Assembly (NCBI RefSeq): GCF_001619615.1
Contig: NZ_LQQP01000020.1
Location: 24,326 to 88,325, forward strand
Source: Microbacterium sp. T32
GTDB lineage: Bacteria; Actinomycetota; Actinomycetes; Actinomycetales; Microbacteriaceae
DNA length: 64,000 nucleotides
Direction: 5' to 3'
The translations under genes and the position numbers were made by a program. The notes under the pieces were generated by a model. The model saw only the letters and a list, made by a program, of their open reading frames with translations. It searched no databases and was not told the origin of the DNA. Positions 36,401 to 46,560 of the stretch are shown here, piece after piece; position 1 is the stretch's first letter; the number at the start of each line of letters is the position of its first letter.

Positions 36401-39400
36401 CTACTCCTTGCCGCCGTTCTTCGGCCCGCGGAGACCACGGCCGGCCATCTGGATGTAAGCGTTCGGGCTGAACGTCGGGCGCGCGATGTACAGCGCGGTC
36501 ACGCCGGGCGCGTCGAAGCCCTGCGTCAGGAGGTCGCAGTTGGCGAGTACCTGAATCTCGCCGTCCTTGAAGCGCTTGATCACGTCGCGTCGCTCCTGCC
36601 GACCAGTCTGCCCGCTCACCGACGCCGCTTCGATGCCGCGGTATCGCAGCGTGGCGGCGAGCACCTGCGCCGACAAGACGTTCGGCGTGAACACCAGGAC
36701 GGATCGCCCGCGCTCGGCTCCCAGATCCTTGATGCTCTCGACGAGAATGCCCATTCGGGCGTGGTCAGCGGCGACGCGATCGAGCACCTGAACACTGACG
36801 CGGTTAGTTCTCATCGCCTCGCGGGCTTCGTCCTCCGACAGCCGCACTCTTGCACCTTGGAGAATGTCGTGTTTCACACGCGCGAGTACGCCGCGCGCGA
36901 CGAGCTCCTGGTATGAGTTCTCCTTGAACGCTGTGAGCTTCGTCCGTCCGAATCGAGCGGCGAGCTGATCAGTAGCTTGAGCCGACGTCCCCTTGAACGG
37001 GGTCGCCGACAGGCCGATCAGTGGTCGCTCGAAACTCCGCCCGTCGACACCCAGCCACGAAAGTATGCGCGTGTACCTGGTCGACGTGCCCGCGACGTGT
37101 CCCTCATCGACAAACACCGCCGCGGCCTTGCTCAGCCACTCGTACTCAGCACTCCCGAGGATCACTTCGAGTTTCGCGTCCGTGGCGACCACCACGCTGA
37201 GGTCGGTGTCCGGCTCCTGGACGTCGTTACTCTCCCAGAGCCTGCCGACCGTAAGCGGCATATCAACCCGTTGCTCGGTGCAGAGCCCCCGCCAGACCTC
37301 ACTGAACGTCTGCACCGCCTGCTCGCACAATTCCTGCGACTGCGCGATCCAGAGCACTGGCCCGCGCAAAGCACCGTCGATGAATAGCTGAAGAATCGTC
37401 TGCGTCGCGACACGAGTCTTTCCGGCTCCAGTAGGCAGCTCGACCATCGCCTTGGCCCGGCGGTTCCCTTCACCGACTTCGAGCAACGTCGACCGGAGCT
37501 CCGCACTGATGCGCTGCTGGTAGTCGTGAAGCTCAGGCAAGATCGTGGCTCCAGGTACGACGAACTCCGCGTCCTGACGCCTCGTGCGCTGCCCCCCGAA
37601 CTCCGACCCAAACCCCATCCTGCGAAGCCAGGTGATCGTCGCGGCTCCACCGGCCCACTGGGTCGGTACGTCTGGGAAGCCCTCCCTGCGGAACAGATCC
37701 GCGAGCTCACGAATCGTGTCCTTGCCGTACACAGAGAGGCACAGCTCAGCGACAGAAGTACTCTTCGAGACGAGACCCTGGGCTTCCAGCCCTTGCCAGA
37801 GACCCTTGGGAAGCTTCTCCCGCAGATCGTCCTCGCCGAAGTACGCCTCGAGACGCGCGTTGTCGGTCGACGCGGCCAGCGCATCCTGTCGCATCAGCTC
37901 GAGGTGGTGGTCGAGTCCGACCTTCAGCACGCGCTCGACGTCGGCGTTGTTGAGGCCGAGATCGAACGCTACATTCGCCGCCCGCAGCGTCGACTTCTCG
38001 TCGAGCGTCGTCACGACCACGAAGTTCACGCCGTCTCGATACGAGTCGAGCGACTGGGGCTCGACGCCGTCCTCCGTTGTCACCCACTTCGCGACCGACT
38101 CGGCCCTCGACAGCGTCGCGCTGCCCAGGTCCTCCCTGCTGGACCAGCCACGGAGCCCGGGGAACACATCGAGTAGACGCTCGGCGTCCTGTTGCCCGTC
38201 GATCCGAATCGAGAACGCGAAGCTGTCCTCGAAGCGCTTGCAGCCGACCTCAGCGACAAGCCGTTCGGCCTGAGACTCCGTCGCCTTCAGATACGGCCGT
38301 TGGTGCAGCGCCAGATAGCCGCGCTGCTCCTCATCGGTCGCCACGTACACGGTGCCGGTAGGCCGTGACTCGAGCACTCGTCCGACCCGCGCCGGGACGC
38401 GAGGAGGCGGGCTGTCCGGGTAGGCGAGCGGTGCGGTCTCGAGGATGAATCGAACAAGCAGTGCGTCGTCGAACTGCGCTGGGAGCAGATCGACGGCGAG
38501 CGCATCGCGAAGCACGTCCGCCGGTATCAGCGCCAGCTCCTGCGGCAGACGGAGTGTGTCGGCGACGGCTCGTGGCCCTTCGTAGAGCGGGAGCAGATCG
38601 CGATAATCCGCGAGGGACGGCGCGACCGCCTCGGTGATCGGTCTGAACCCGCGCGTCGTGCGGAGCAGACCTGCTCTTTCCACAGCCCAGCGGACCGGTG
38701 ACTTGACCCGGTACGAGGCGCCGGTCGCCATGTCCTCGCAGTCCCATGGCGCATCGCCGAACTCGAGGAGTCCCCGGGTCCACGACTCTCGCAACTGGTC
38801 GGACGCCTCCGCCTGCTGCAGCAGGAGCAGAGCTGAAAACGGCCCAGCGGAGTGACCCTGGCTCGGGTAGAGAGTGATCCGTTCGATCGGACGGTCGCCG
38901 GGCGTTAGTCGGCTGTTGAGATCCGCGAGAACCCAGTCCTGATACTCGTCCGCCGCCGCCTCGTCTTCGAACGAATATTCGCGGACGGGCGCGTTGACGA
39001 CGCCCAGGCCGTGGGCGAGCGCTGAGACGCCCCGCTGTCGGTCGAATAGGAGACCTGCGTCGGCCGCCGGCAGCTCGCCGTCGACGTCCAGGACTTGCTG
39101 CGGCCAGCGCCAACCCCCGTCGCGCGTCGGCACCAGCACCTGCGCGGCCGGGTTGGCCCGGACCGCGGTGAGCGCATCCCGAGTACTGACACCGAGTGCT
39201 GCGTCCCAAAACTTCTCCTGCATCTCAGGAGTGGCCGCGCTCGTAAGCTTCGCGAGTCGGGCGATGAGAATCGCGACCGGGTCAAGATCGCGGAAGCCCA
39301 CGGAACGGAGCACCTTCTCCATGCCCGGGTACACCAGGAACTCCGGAACCACAAACACTGCGCCTTCAATGTCGAGGTCGTCCGCCTTCGAGAGGAACAC

Positions 39401-41062
39401 GAGCGAGCGGTCCGCGAGCGAGCGCAGTCCGTCAGTCGTAGGGATGACCCGAGCCTTTTCGGCCTCCTCCGCCCCGCGATTACCCATAACGACCTTCAGG
39501 GCGTTCGCCGCAGACTCAGTATCTTTCCCCTCGGCCCACTCGCGGAGCCAGGACTGGATGCCACGCCTCGGCACGAGTTCCAGTGCGCGCTTCATGTCGC
39601 GCCCGTCTTCGTCGAACTTCCGAGGGTCCACGCTCACCGCGAACAGCTGACGAAGACGGGCGATGCGTTGAGTCGAGCTGTAGCACCGCCAATGCGGTAT
39701 GTCCGCACCCGTGTTTGGCGATGCACTCCATGCCTCGTGGGCGATCTCCGGAATCTTCCATTCGCAGGTCAGATCCAGCGGCCTCAACTCCCCGGGGGTG
39801 CGGAGCACGCCGGTCCCGTCCGGGACCAGCGAAGCCGCGACGGCAATAGGCGGCACGAGCGCACAGAGCACCTCGTCGCCGAAGTAGATCGCTTCGCGAC
39901 CGCGCGCCGGGAGATAGTCGAGCTGCGCTGCCGGATCCTCGGCCGTACTGACCTTCGGAAGCAGTTCGACGAACAACTCGGCGAGCGTCGCGAGAATCTC
40001 GCGGTTGTAGCCGTTCCGCAGCAGGGTGGTGCGGTCGTCGTTCACGCTCCACGGGGCGTTGAAGAACGCGGTCGCCGATGTGCGGTCCTGCAGCGGGAAG
40101 TAGCTCCAGAACTGACCGATCTGGGTTCCAGCGTCGCCAGCCTCAACGTTGGCACGCCGAGGCCTGACAGGCATCGCCACGCTGACCTTGATCTGGTCGC
40201 GCGAAACGGCCTCACCCACCTCCCGCCGAGCGGCTGGGCTCGGGGCGTGCATGCGGTCACTCACGAGCCATTCGTCGCCCGTCGCGTCCGGGCGTTCAAT
40301 CGCGAATCGACCGCCCCCGAGATCTTTGGAGACATGGCTCGTGGCGAAGCCCTTTTCGCCGAGCACCGAGAGTCGGATCTCACGCACGGCGCTTACGAAA
40401 AGTAGGAACTCCGAGGAGAACGTCTCCATCTCGTGGCGGAGTCGGTCGATGTTCTCGATGCCCGGCAACCGAATGATCGTGGTCGCCCAAGATGTGAGTT
40501 CGCGCGCAATGGGGTCGGAGCTGAACAACTCGCCCGCATCCAGCAGGGTCGCGGTGCGGAGAACAGGGAGTCGCCTATCGGCAGATCCGACACCCTTGAT
40601 GGCCGCCTGCGCCTTTGCCGAGTTGAACTCGAACGAAACGGAGCGGCTCAAAACCTGCGGAGAATCGGTCACGGCCAGCACAGACTTGAACCCTAGGCCG
40701 AACCGTCCGATCTCGTCGCCGCGCTTCCCACTAAGGTGAGCGTGCGTGATCGCGACGAGTCCGGTCCTCGAGAACGGCCGACCCGAGTTGGCGCAATACA
40801 GCACCTTCGCCGCGGGATCGAGCACGATCTCGACTCGACCCAACGCCGAATCGCCGGTCGTTCCGGCCATCGCATCCGCCGCGTTCTGCACGAGCTCCAG
40901 AAGCGTGCGGTTCGCGTACCCGCCGGTACGGATTGATTCCTCGTGGTTGGCATGCTCCGTGATCAGCGTCGGCTTCGCGGTGTACGCACTGATCGCACTC
41001 TCGAACTGCTCGTCTATCTCGGCGACGAGCGAACCGTCCGGCACCCATGACGCTGTCGTCAT
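36401..41062 (-). CDS. Giant GHKL-ATPase / SF2 helicase fusion, first gene of the defence operon
   Basis: A 1553-aa protein. N-terminal sacsin/HSP90-like GHKL ATPase: ELVQN (56-60), ANSG (91-94), GRFGLGFKS (119-127). A long middle region of about 1000 residues has no clear family. The C-terminal SF2 helicase has PTGAGKT (1210-1216), VDEGH (about 1320), SATP (about 1352) and MAGRGLRGP. The frame stops at TAG 36401-36403, but after it 33 more codons (ECLIVD-like, then LLGFREYEELWQEQ) reach a TGA at 36299 that overlaps the next gene. The intact gene would be 36299-41062. RBS GGGGGAG fixes the ATG at 41062. Confidence 0.86.
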   Translation of the reverse strand: MTTASWVPDGSLVAEIDEQFESAISAYTAKPTLITEHANHEESIRTGGYANRTLLELVQNAADAMAGTTGDSALGRVEIVLDPAAKVLYCANSGRPFSRTGLVAITHAHLSGKRGDEIGRFGLGFKSVLAVTDSPQVLSRSVSFEFNSAKAQAAIKGVGSADRRLPVLRTATLLDAGELFSSDPIARELTSWATTIIRLPGIENIDRLRHEMETFSSEFLLFVSAVREIRLSVLGEKGFATSHVSKDLGGGRFAIERPDATGDEWLVSDRMHAPSPAARREVGEAVSRDQIKVSVAMPVRPRRANVEAGDAGTQIGQFWSYFPLQDRTSATAFFNAPWSVNDDRTTLLRNGYNREILATLAELFVELLPKVSTAEDPAAQLDYLPARGREAIYFGDEVLCALVPPIAVAASLVPDGTGVLRTPGELRPLDLTCEWKIPEIAHEAWSASPNTGADIPHWRCYSSTQRIARLRQLFAVSVDPRKFDEDGRDMKRALELVPRRGIQSWLREWAEGKDTESAANALKVVMGNRGAEEAEKARVIPTTDGLRSLADRSLVFLSKADDLDIEGAVFVVPEFLVYPGMEKVLRSVGFRDLDPVAILIARLAKLTSAATPEMQEKFWDAALGVSTRDALTAVRANPAAQVLVPTRDGGWRWPQQVLDVDGELPAADAGLLFDRQRGVSALAHGLGVVNAPVREYSFEDEAAADEYQDWVLADLNSRLTPGDRPIERITLYPSQGHSAGPFSALLLLQQAEASDQLRESWTRGLLEFGDAPWDCEDMATGASYRVKSPVRWAVERAGLLRTTRGFRPITEAVAPSLADYRDLLPLYEGPRAVADTLRLPQELALIPADVLRDALAVDLLPAQFDDALLVRFILETAPLAYPDSPPPRVPARVGRVLESRPTGTVYVATDEEQRGYLALHQRPYLKATESQAERLVAEVGCKRFEDSFAFSIRIDGQQDAERLLDVFPGLRGWSSREDLGSATLSRAESVAKWVTTEDGVEPQSLDSYRDGVNFVVVTTLDEKSTLRAANVAFDLGLNNADVERVLKVGLDHHLELMRQDALAASTDNARLEAYFGEDDLREKLPKGLWQGLEAQGLVSKSTSVAELCLSVYGKDTIRELADLFRREGFPDVPTQWAGGAATITWLRRMGFGSEFGGQRTRRQDAEFVVPGATILPELHDYQQRISAELRSTLLEVGEGNRRAKAMVELPTGAGKTRVATQTILQLFIDGALRGPVLWIAQSQELCEQAVQTFSEVWRGLCTEQRVDMPLTVGRLWESNDVQEPDTDLSVVVATDAKLEVILGSAEYEWLSKAAAVFVDEGHVAGTSTRYTRILSWLGVDGRSFERPLIGLSATPFKGTSAQATDQLAARFGRTKLTAFKENSYQELVARGVLARVKHDILQGARVRLSEDEAREAMRTNRVSVQVLDRVAADHARMGILVESIKDLGAERGRSVLVFTPNVLSAQVLAATLRYRGIEAASVSGQTGRQERRDVIKRFKDGEIQVLANCDLLTQGFDAPGVTALYIARPTFSPNAYIQMAGRGLRGPKNGGKE

Positions 41063-41090
41063 CGCTCCCCCTGATTGCACCCCAGAACCG

Positions 41091-41096
41091 ACAATA
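41091..41096 (-). promoter_or_regulatory. Candidate -10 for the defence operon
   Basis: On the leftward strand TATTGT lies about 30 bases before the ATG at 41062, giving a short leader that contains GGGGGAG. It sits within a CCGACAATATCGG near-palindrome, a possible operator. Confidence 0.4.
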
Positions 41097-41125
41097 TCGG
41101 TACCGGCCGACCTTTGGCTCCGCCA

Positions 41126-41131
41126 TAACCT
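41126..41131 (+). promoter_or_regulatory. Leaderless -10 element TAACCT for vsr
   Basis: TAACCT sits exactly 6 nt before the vsr ATG at 41138, with no Shine-Dalgarno. It supports this start and shows that vsr has a promoter separate from the divergent operon. Confidence 0.5.
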
Positions 41132-41137
41132 TCTGGC

Positions 41138-41542
41138 ATGTCATGGGCCACCAGCGAGGGCTCGCGCCGCTCTATGCAGAGGAACCGCGGGCGAGACACG
41201 TCACCCGAACTTGCAGTCCGCCGACTGCTGCACGCCGCCGGACTCCGCTATCGGGTCGACTTCGCACCGCTCGGCGGTCGCCGTCGTGCGGACATTGTCT
41301 TCACGCGGAAGCGCCTCGCCGTCTTCATCGACGGTTGCTTCTGGCACGGCTGCCCGATCCACGCGACCCGGCCGAAGGCAAATGCCGACTACTGGGGGCC
41401 GAAGCTCGACCGGAATGTCGAGCGCGACCTGGAGACGACCGCTTCACTGGAGTCGGCGGGCTGGGCCGTGCTCCGCTTCTGGGAACACGAGGCTCCGACG
41501 GAGGTGGCGGAAACGATCGGTAAGGCCGTCCGATCGAACTAA
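41138..41542 (+). CDS. vsr: Very short patch repair (Vsr-type) DNA mismatch endonuclease
   Basis: A 134-aa Vsr nuclease that nicks T:G mismatches produced by deamination of 5-methylcytosine. Diagnostic blocks are NRGRDTSPELAVRRLLHA, RRRADIVFTRKRLAV, DGCFWHGCPIH (catalytic Asp, zinc Cys/His) and NADYWGPKLDRN with EHE at the end. It is divergent from the defence operon across 75 bases. It is the expected companion of the cytosine methyltransferase at the other end of the operon, suppressing C-to-T mutation at methylated sites. Confidence 0.95.
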   Translation: MSWATSEGSRRSMQRNRGRDTSPELAVRRLLHAAGLRYRVDFAPLGGRRRADIVFTRKRLAVFIDGCFWHGCPIHATRPKANADYWGPKLDRNVERDLETTASLESAGWAVLRFWEHEAPTEVAETIGKAVRSN

Positions 41543-41676
41543 GCGCATCCGCCACGGGGTGAGCGTGCGGGGCCGCCTCAGCGGAGCAGCTGGAGCCGTC
41601 GTGCGGATCGACGGCAGTCGCCGACTTGGCCGCGACGTCCTCCCGATCAGGTCATCCACTCGCGAACCCGCCCCAC

Positions 41677-42060
41677 CTACACCCCCACCCCGAACGCCAC
41701 CGCCTCCTCCTCGGTCAGCATCCGCGACCGAATCAGGAACCGCATCCCCGTCGGCCCCTCGACCGAGAACCCCGCGCCGCGGCCCGGCACGACGTCGATC
41801 GTGAGGTGCGTGAACTTCCAGTACTCGAACTGCGACTCCGACATGTAGACCTCGATCGGGTCGTCGAGGCCGACATGGATGTCACCGAGGTGCACGTCGC
41901 TCGGGCCGGTGAGGAACATCCCCACCGGGTAACACATGGGGGAACTGCCGTCGCAGCAGCCACCGGACTGATGGAACATCAGCGGGCCGTGCTTCGCCGT
42001 CAGCTCGCGCAGCAGCGCGGCCGCGGCATCCGTCACGTCCACGCGGGAGAGTTCTGGCAT
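41677..42060 (-). CDS. DUF779 protein, aldehyde-dehydrogenase associated
   Basis: A 127-aa protein of the DUF779 family, usually encoded next to acetaldehyde/aldehyde dehydrogenases. The Cys-rich FHQSGGCCDGSSPMCYP segment and VHLGDIHVG, VYMSESQFEYWKFTH are family marks; the two adjacent Cys could bind a metal or react. It is downstream of the aldehyde dehydrogenase gene, separated by a 374-base repeat-bearing gap. The biochemical function is not established. Confidence 0.88.
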   Translation of the reverse strand: MPELSRVDVTDAAAALLRELTAKHGPLMFHQSGGCCDGSSPMCYPVGMFLTGPSDVHLGDIHVGLDDPIEVYMSESQFEYWKFTHLTIDVVPGRGAGFSVEGPTGMRFLIRSRMLTEEEAVAFGVGV

Positions 42061-42084
42061 CCGTTCTTCTCCATTCCTGAATAG

Positions 42085-42139
42085 CGCGTCCCACTATGTG
42101 CGGGAAATCGACGCTCGATCTGCACCCAGTGGGACACGC
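42085..42139. repeat. Palindromic repeat family B, copy 1
   Basis: GCGTCCCACTATGTGC pairs imperfectly with GCACCCAGTGGGACACGC across a short loop. Three such units lie in a row between the DUF779 and aldehyde dehydrogenase genes. Confidence 0.65.
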
Positions 42140-42157
42140 CCCACAACCACCCGCAGC

Positions 42158-42213
42158 CGCGTCCCACTAAGTGCAGATTCAGCCGGTGCAACTCGCACCA
42201 AGTGGGACACGCC
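42158..42213. repeat. Palindromic repeat family B, copy 2
   Basis: GCGTCCCACTAAGTGCAG pairs with CACCAAGTGGGACACGC; it is the second of three tandem units about 73 bases apart. Confidence 0.65.
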
Positions 42214-42230
42214 GCCGCAGCCACCCAAAG

Positions 42231-42286
42231 GCGCGTCCCACAAAGTGCAGATCCAGCCCGTCGAACCCCTACAAAGTGGGACACGC
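42231..42286. repeat. Palindromic repeat family B, copy 3
   Basis: GCGTCCCACAAAGTGCAG pairs with ACAAAGTGGGACACGC; third unit. The rest of 42287-42434 has a CCCCGGGG-type hairpin (TGACCCCCGGGG ... CCCGGGGGTCA, about 42312-42342) that is probably the aldehyde dehydrogenase terminator. Confidence 0.6.
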
Positions 42287-42434
42287 ACCACAGCCGACCC
42301 ACCCAAAAGGGTGTGACCCCCGGGGAGAGCATCCCGGGGGTCACCGAGCGCCGGCGACCCGCCGCCCCGACGCTCCGTCCGCAACGGCGCCAAGACGCTG
42401 CCGGCCGCAGCGCCCTGGTGCCGACAGCGCCGGC

Positions 42435-43985
<1,551 letters not shown>

Positions 43986-44103
43986 GCGTGTCTCCTTCGA
44001 CGGTCATGAGACGCCGCGACGGCTTCGGGCGGCGATGCGCCGAACGTACGCCGGGGCACGTTGCATCGGGTTGCAACGTCCGCGGAGGTGCGCGGCGCGA
44101 AGT

Positions 44104-44480
44104 TCGCAGAATCCCCCGTACTTCGCAGATTGCGGCGCGAATCCTGCGAGATCCGCGGGATACTGCGAACTCCGGGCAGCTCCAGCGCCGACACCGCGGC
44201 TAGGCAGAGCCGATGGATGCCAACACGCCGATGCCCCAGCAGGCGCCCCAACTCGCAGAATCCCCCGTACTTCGCAGATTCCGGCGCGAATCCTGCGAGA
44301 TCCGCACGATTCTGCGAACTTCAGCCAGCCGCAGCGCCGACACCGCGGCTAGGCAGAACCAATGGATGCCAACACGCCGGTGCTCCAGCAGGCGCCCCAA
44401 CTCGCAGAATCCCCCGTACTTCGCAAATTCCGGCGCGAATCCTGCGAGATCCGCGGGATTCTGCGAACTTCGGCCAGCGG
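44104..44480. repeat. 149-bp tandem repeat, about 2.5 copies
   Basis: The sequence TCGCAGAATCCCCCGTACTT recurs at 44104, 44253 and 44402, an exact 149-bp period. The third copy is partial. Each unit includes an inverted repeat (TTCGCAGAATCCC and its near complement GGGATACTGCGAA) and a conserved GCCGACACCGCGGCTAGGCA box. The units differ at scattered bases. The repeats fill most of the gap between the aldehyde dehydrogenase gene and the 44545 gene; no ORF is convincing there. This may be a regulatory or recombinogenic array. Confidence 0.85.
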
Positions 44481-44544
44481 CCTCACCACGCGGGAGTAGA
44501 ACACCGGATGCCACGACCCCCAGGCCGTGGCATCCCCTCACGCC

Positions 44545-45069
44545 CTACGCGTCGGCGTCGACGAGCACCGACCGCAGCGGCGGGACGTTGACCTCGTGCA
44601 GGTCGACGTCATCGAGGCGCTCGATGCTCACCACGCGCGGGGCGATCACGCGGTCATCGGCCACGATCCAGCTGCCGACGAGGAGGAAGCGGTCGTTGCC
44701 GGCGGTGATCGGACCCGTGACGGCGAACGTCGCGGCGGTCGGGGTGACGAACGTCACGCGGACGGGCGTGCCGTGGGGGAGGGTCGAGGGATCGACGACG
44801 TCGGCGGACAGCGCCGGCTCGGGCGACGGGATGCCGAGATCGATGCGCTGGATCTCGGCGCTCGTCGCGAGTATCACGTCACCGACGAGCGGCTGCCCGC
44901 CCACACCGATCCGGACGGTGCCCTCGATCGCGTACAGGCCGTAACGCGGCGACCGCACCAGCACGCGGGCGATGTCACCCGCCTTCACCTCGGCGACGGC
45001 TTCACGGATGCGCCCCACATCGCGTCGGGCGCGAGCTGCCGAGAAGATGTCGAGCGTCGATTCGTCCAT
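44545..45069 (-). CDS. Conserved protein of unknown function
   Basis: A 174-aa soluble protein that I do not recognise. It begins MDESTLDIFSAARARRDVGR with a helical segment, then alternating beta stretches (ARVLVRSPRYGLYAIEGTVR, TPVRVTFVTPTAATFAVT) suggest a mostly beta-strand fold. No signal peptide, metal site or membrane helix is seen. It is followed by the GAF regulator gene, 28 bases away and in the same direction. Confidence 0.65.
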   Translation of the reverse strand: MDESTLDIFSAARARRDVGRIREAVAEVKAGDIARVLVRSPRYGLYAIEGTVRIGVGGQPLVGDVILATSAEIQRIDLGIPSPEPALSADVVDPSTLPHGTPVRVTFVTPTAATFAVTGPITAGNDRFLLVGSWIVADDRVIAPRVVSIERLDDVDLHEVNVPPLRSVLVDADA

Positions 45070-45097
45070 GGATTCAGCGTAACCAGGGCCTCCGACA

Positions 45098-46405
45098 TCA
45101 GTCCCGTTCGAGGCGCTCGATCCGCGAGACGAGACCGGCGCGCTTGGGCGACCGGGCGGGCAGCATCTCCAGGCACAGCCGCAGCACCTCGACGTCGTCG
45201 CGCCCGTCGGACGTATCGGCGTACGCGAGCAGCACGTCGAGCCCGGCTTCTTCGACGAGCGCTTCGCGCAGCGCCTGGCGCACCGACTCCCGCACCTCGG
45301 CCACCCCGGGCGCCACCGAGTCCGGCAGCACCGGCCCGCGATAGGCGGCGAGTGCGACGCGGTGCGCCCCGCGATCGAGCAGCGACAGCACCTGCTGGGC
45401 GTCGGTTTCGAGGCCGTCGGGCAGACGGTACGGGCGGGATGCCGGGACCAGGGCCGGGGCGAGGGGCTCCAGCACCTTTCGCAGCCGCACCATCTCGGGG
45501 CGCAGCGTCTCGGTCGCGGGGTGGCCGTACACGGCCTCGCTCAGGGCCTCGGCCGACATGCCCTCGCGGTGCACGGCGAGGAGCAGCAGGATCTCGGCGT
45601 GCCGCGCGCCGAGCTCCACCACCGTCTCGCCCGACTCGCCGGTCACCTCCAGCAGCGCCCGATCCCGCCCGAGGATCCGCAGCAGCGCGCGCGTCCCGGG
45701 GGAGCGGCGCGGTCGACGCGGCGGGGGATCCTGCTGCGCACGGAGCCGCCCGACGAGGATCTCGCTCTCGATCGCGCGGGCCGTGGCATCCACGAGCAAT
45801 TGGGCCTGCGGGGTCACGGCCTCGGGTCCGCCCGTGACGTCGATCATGCCGAGCAGCCGCCGCGTCTCGGGATCGTGCACGGGCGCCGCGGTGCACGACC
45901 ACGGCTGCACGAAGCGGTTGAAGTGCTCGGCGCCGCGGATCTGCACCGACCGGTCGAGGGTCAGCGCCGTCCCGGGGGCGGAGGTGCCGACGACCTCCTC
46001 CGACCAGTTCGCGCCCGCGACGAAGCCCATGTCTCCGGTGCGCGTGCGGAGGTGCCGGTCGCCCTCGACCCAGAGCAGGCGCCCGGCCGCATCGCCGACG
46101 GCGACGACCACGCCGGAGTCCTCCGCCGACCCCGGCAGCAGCAGCGCCCGGACCATGTCCATCACCCCGGCGAGCGGGTGCGCGCGGCGATACGCCTCGA
46201 GTTCCTCCGACACGAGGTCGACCGTCGGCAGCCCCTCCGGACCGACGAGGGATGCCAGCGACCGCCGCCACGAATCCCGCACCAGCGGCCGCACGTCGCC
46301 GAGTCGGCGATCCTCGTTGCCGGCGAGCAACTCGTCGTGGGCGCGCGCGATGATCAACCCCGAGGTCTCGGGGGACACGGTCGGACGCGACCACGGAGAA
46401 GGCAC
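45098..46405 (-). CDS. GAF-domain transcriptional regulator (AcoR-like, no sigma-54 domain)
   Basis: A 435-aa regulator. Residues about 80-215 form a GAF-type sensor (VVVAVGDAAGRLLWVEGDRH, EEVVGTSAPGTALTLDRSVQ, MIDVTGG). The C-terminal half resembles the helix-turn-helix region of actinobacterial AcoR-like regulators rather than a sigma-54 activator, since no AAA+ domain is present. The start GTG 46405 has GGGAG 5 bases upstream. It is divergent from alcohol dehydrogenase across 344 bases and probably activates it in response to an alcohol or ketone. Confidence 0.78.
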   Translation of the reverse strand: MPSPWSRPTVSPETSGLIIARAHDELLAGNEDRRLGDVRPLVRDSWRRSLASLVGPEGLPTVDLVSEELEAYRRAHPLAGVMDMVRALLLPGSAEDSGVVVAVGDAAGRLLWVEGDRHLRTRTGDMGFVAGANWSEEVVGTSAPGTALTLDRSVQIRGAEHFNRFVQPWSCTAAPVHDPETRRLLGMIDVTGGPEAVTPQAQLLVDATARAIESEILVGRLRAQQDPPPRRPRRSPGTRALLRILGRDRALLEVTGESGETVVELGARHAEILLLLAVHREGMSAEALSEAVYGHPATETLRPEMVRLRKVLEPLAPALVPASRPYRLPDGLETDAQQVLSLLDRGAHRVALAAYRGPVLPDSVAPGVAEVRESVRQALREALVEEAGLDVLLAYADTSDGRDDVEVLRLCLEMLPARSPKRAGLVSRIERLERD

Positions 46406-46524
46406 CGAACTCCCATCGACGATGACGGAGGTGCGTCCAGTGTAGGTGCGCGAACGCGCGGGTGGGAGGGTTCCCAGCGGGATGCCAGACGCCCGGCGCC
46501 GCGCGACGGGTTCGGGTGCGTGAT

Positions 46525-46560
46525 CCGTGGCCCCGGGGCCACGCAGAACGCCCCGGGGCC
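46525..46560. repeat. Palindromic repeat pair (family C), upstream copy
   Basis: The perfect 16-bp palindrome GTGGCCCCGGGGCCAC is followed 22 bases later by CGCCCCGGGGCCAC. It lies in the 344-base divergent gap between the GAF regulator and alcohol dehydrogenase, so it could be an operator, but the same pair recurs after the dehydrogenase gene. The remainder of this gap shows no other clear element. Confidence 0.65.

Noticed and set aside
28636..41542. Integrase, transposase, tRNA or attachment site for the defence island
   Set aside because: No integrase-like motif, tRNA or matching terminal repeats were seen at either edge. The only boundary evidence is the regulator fragment.
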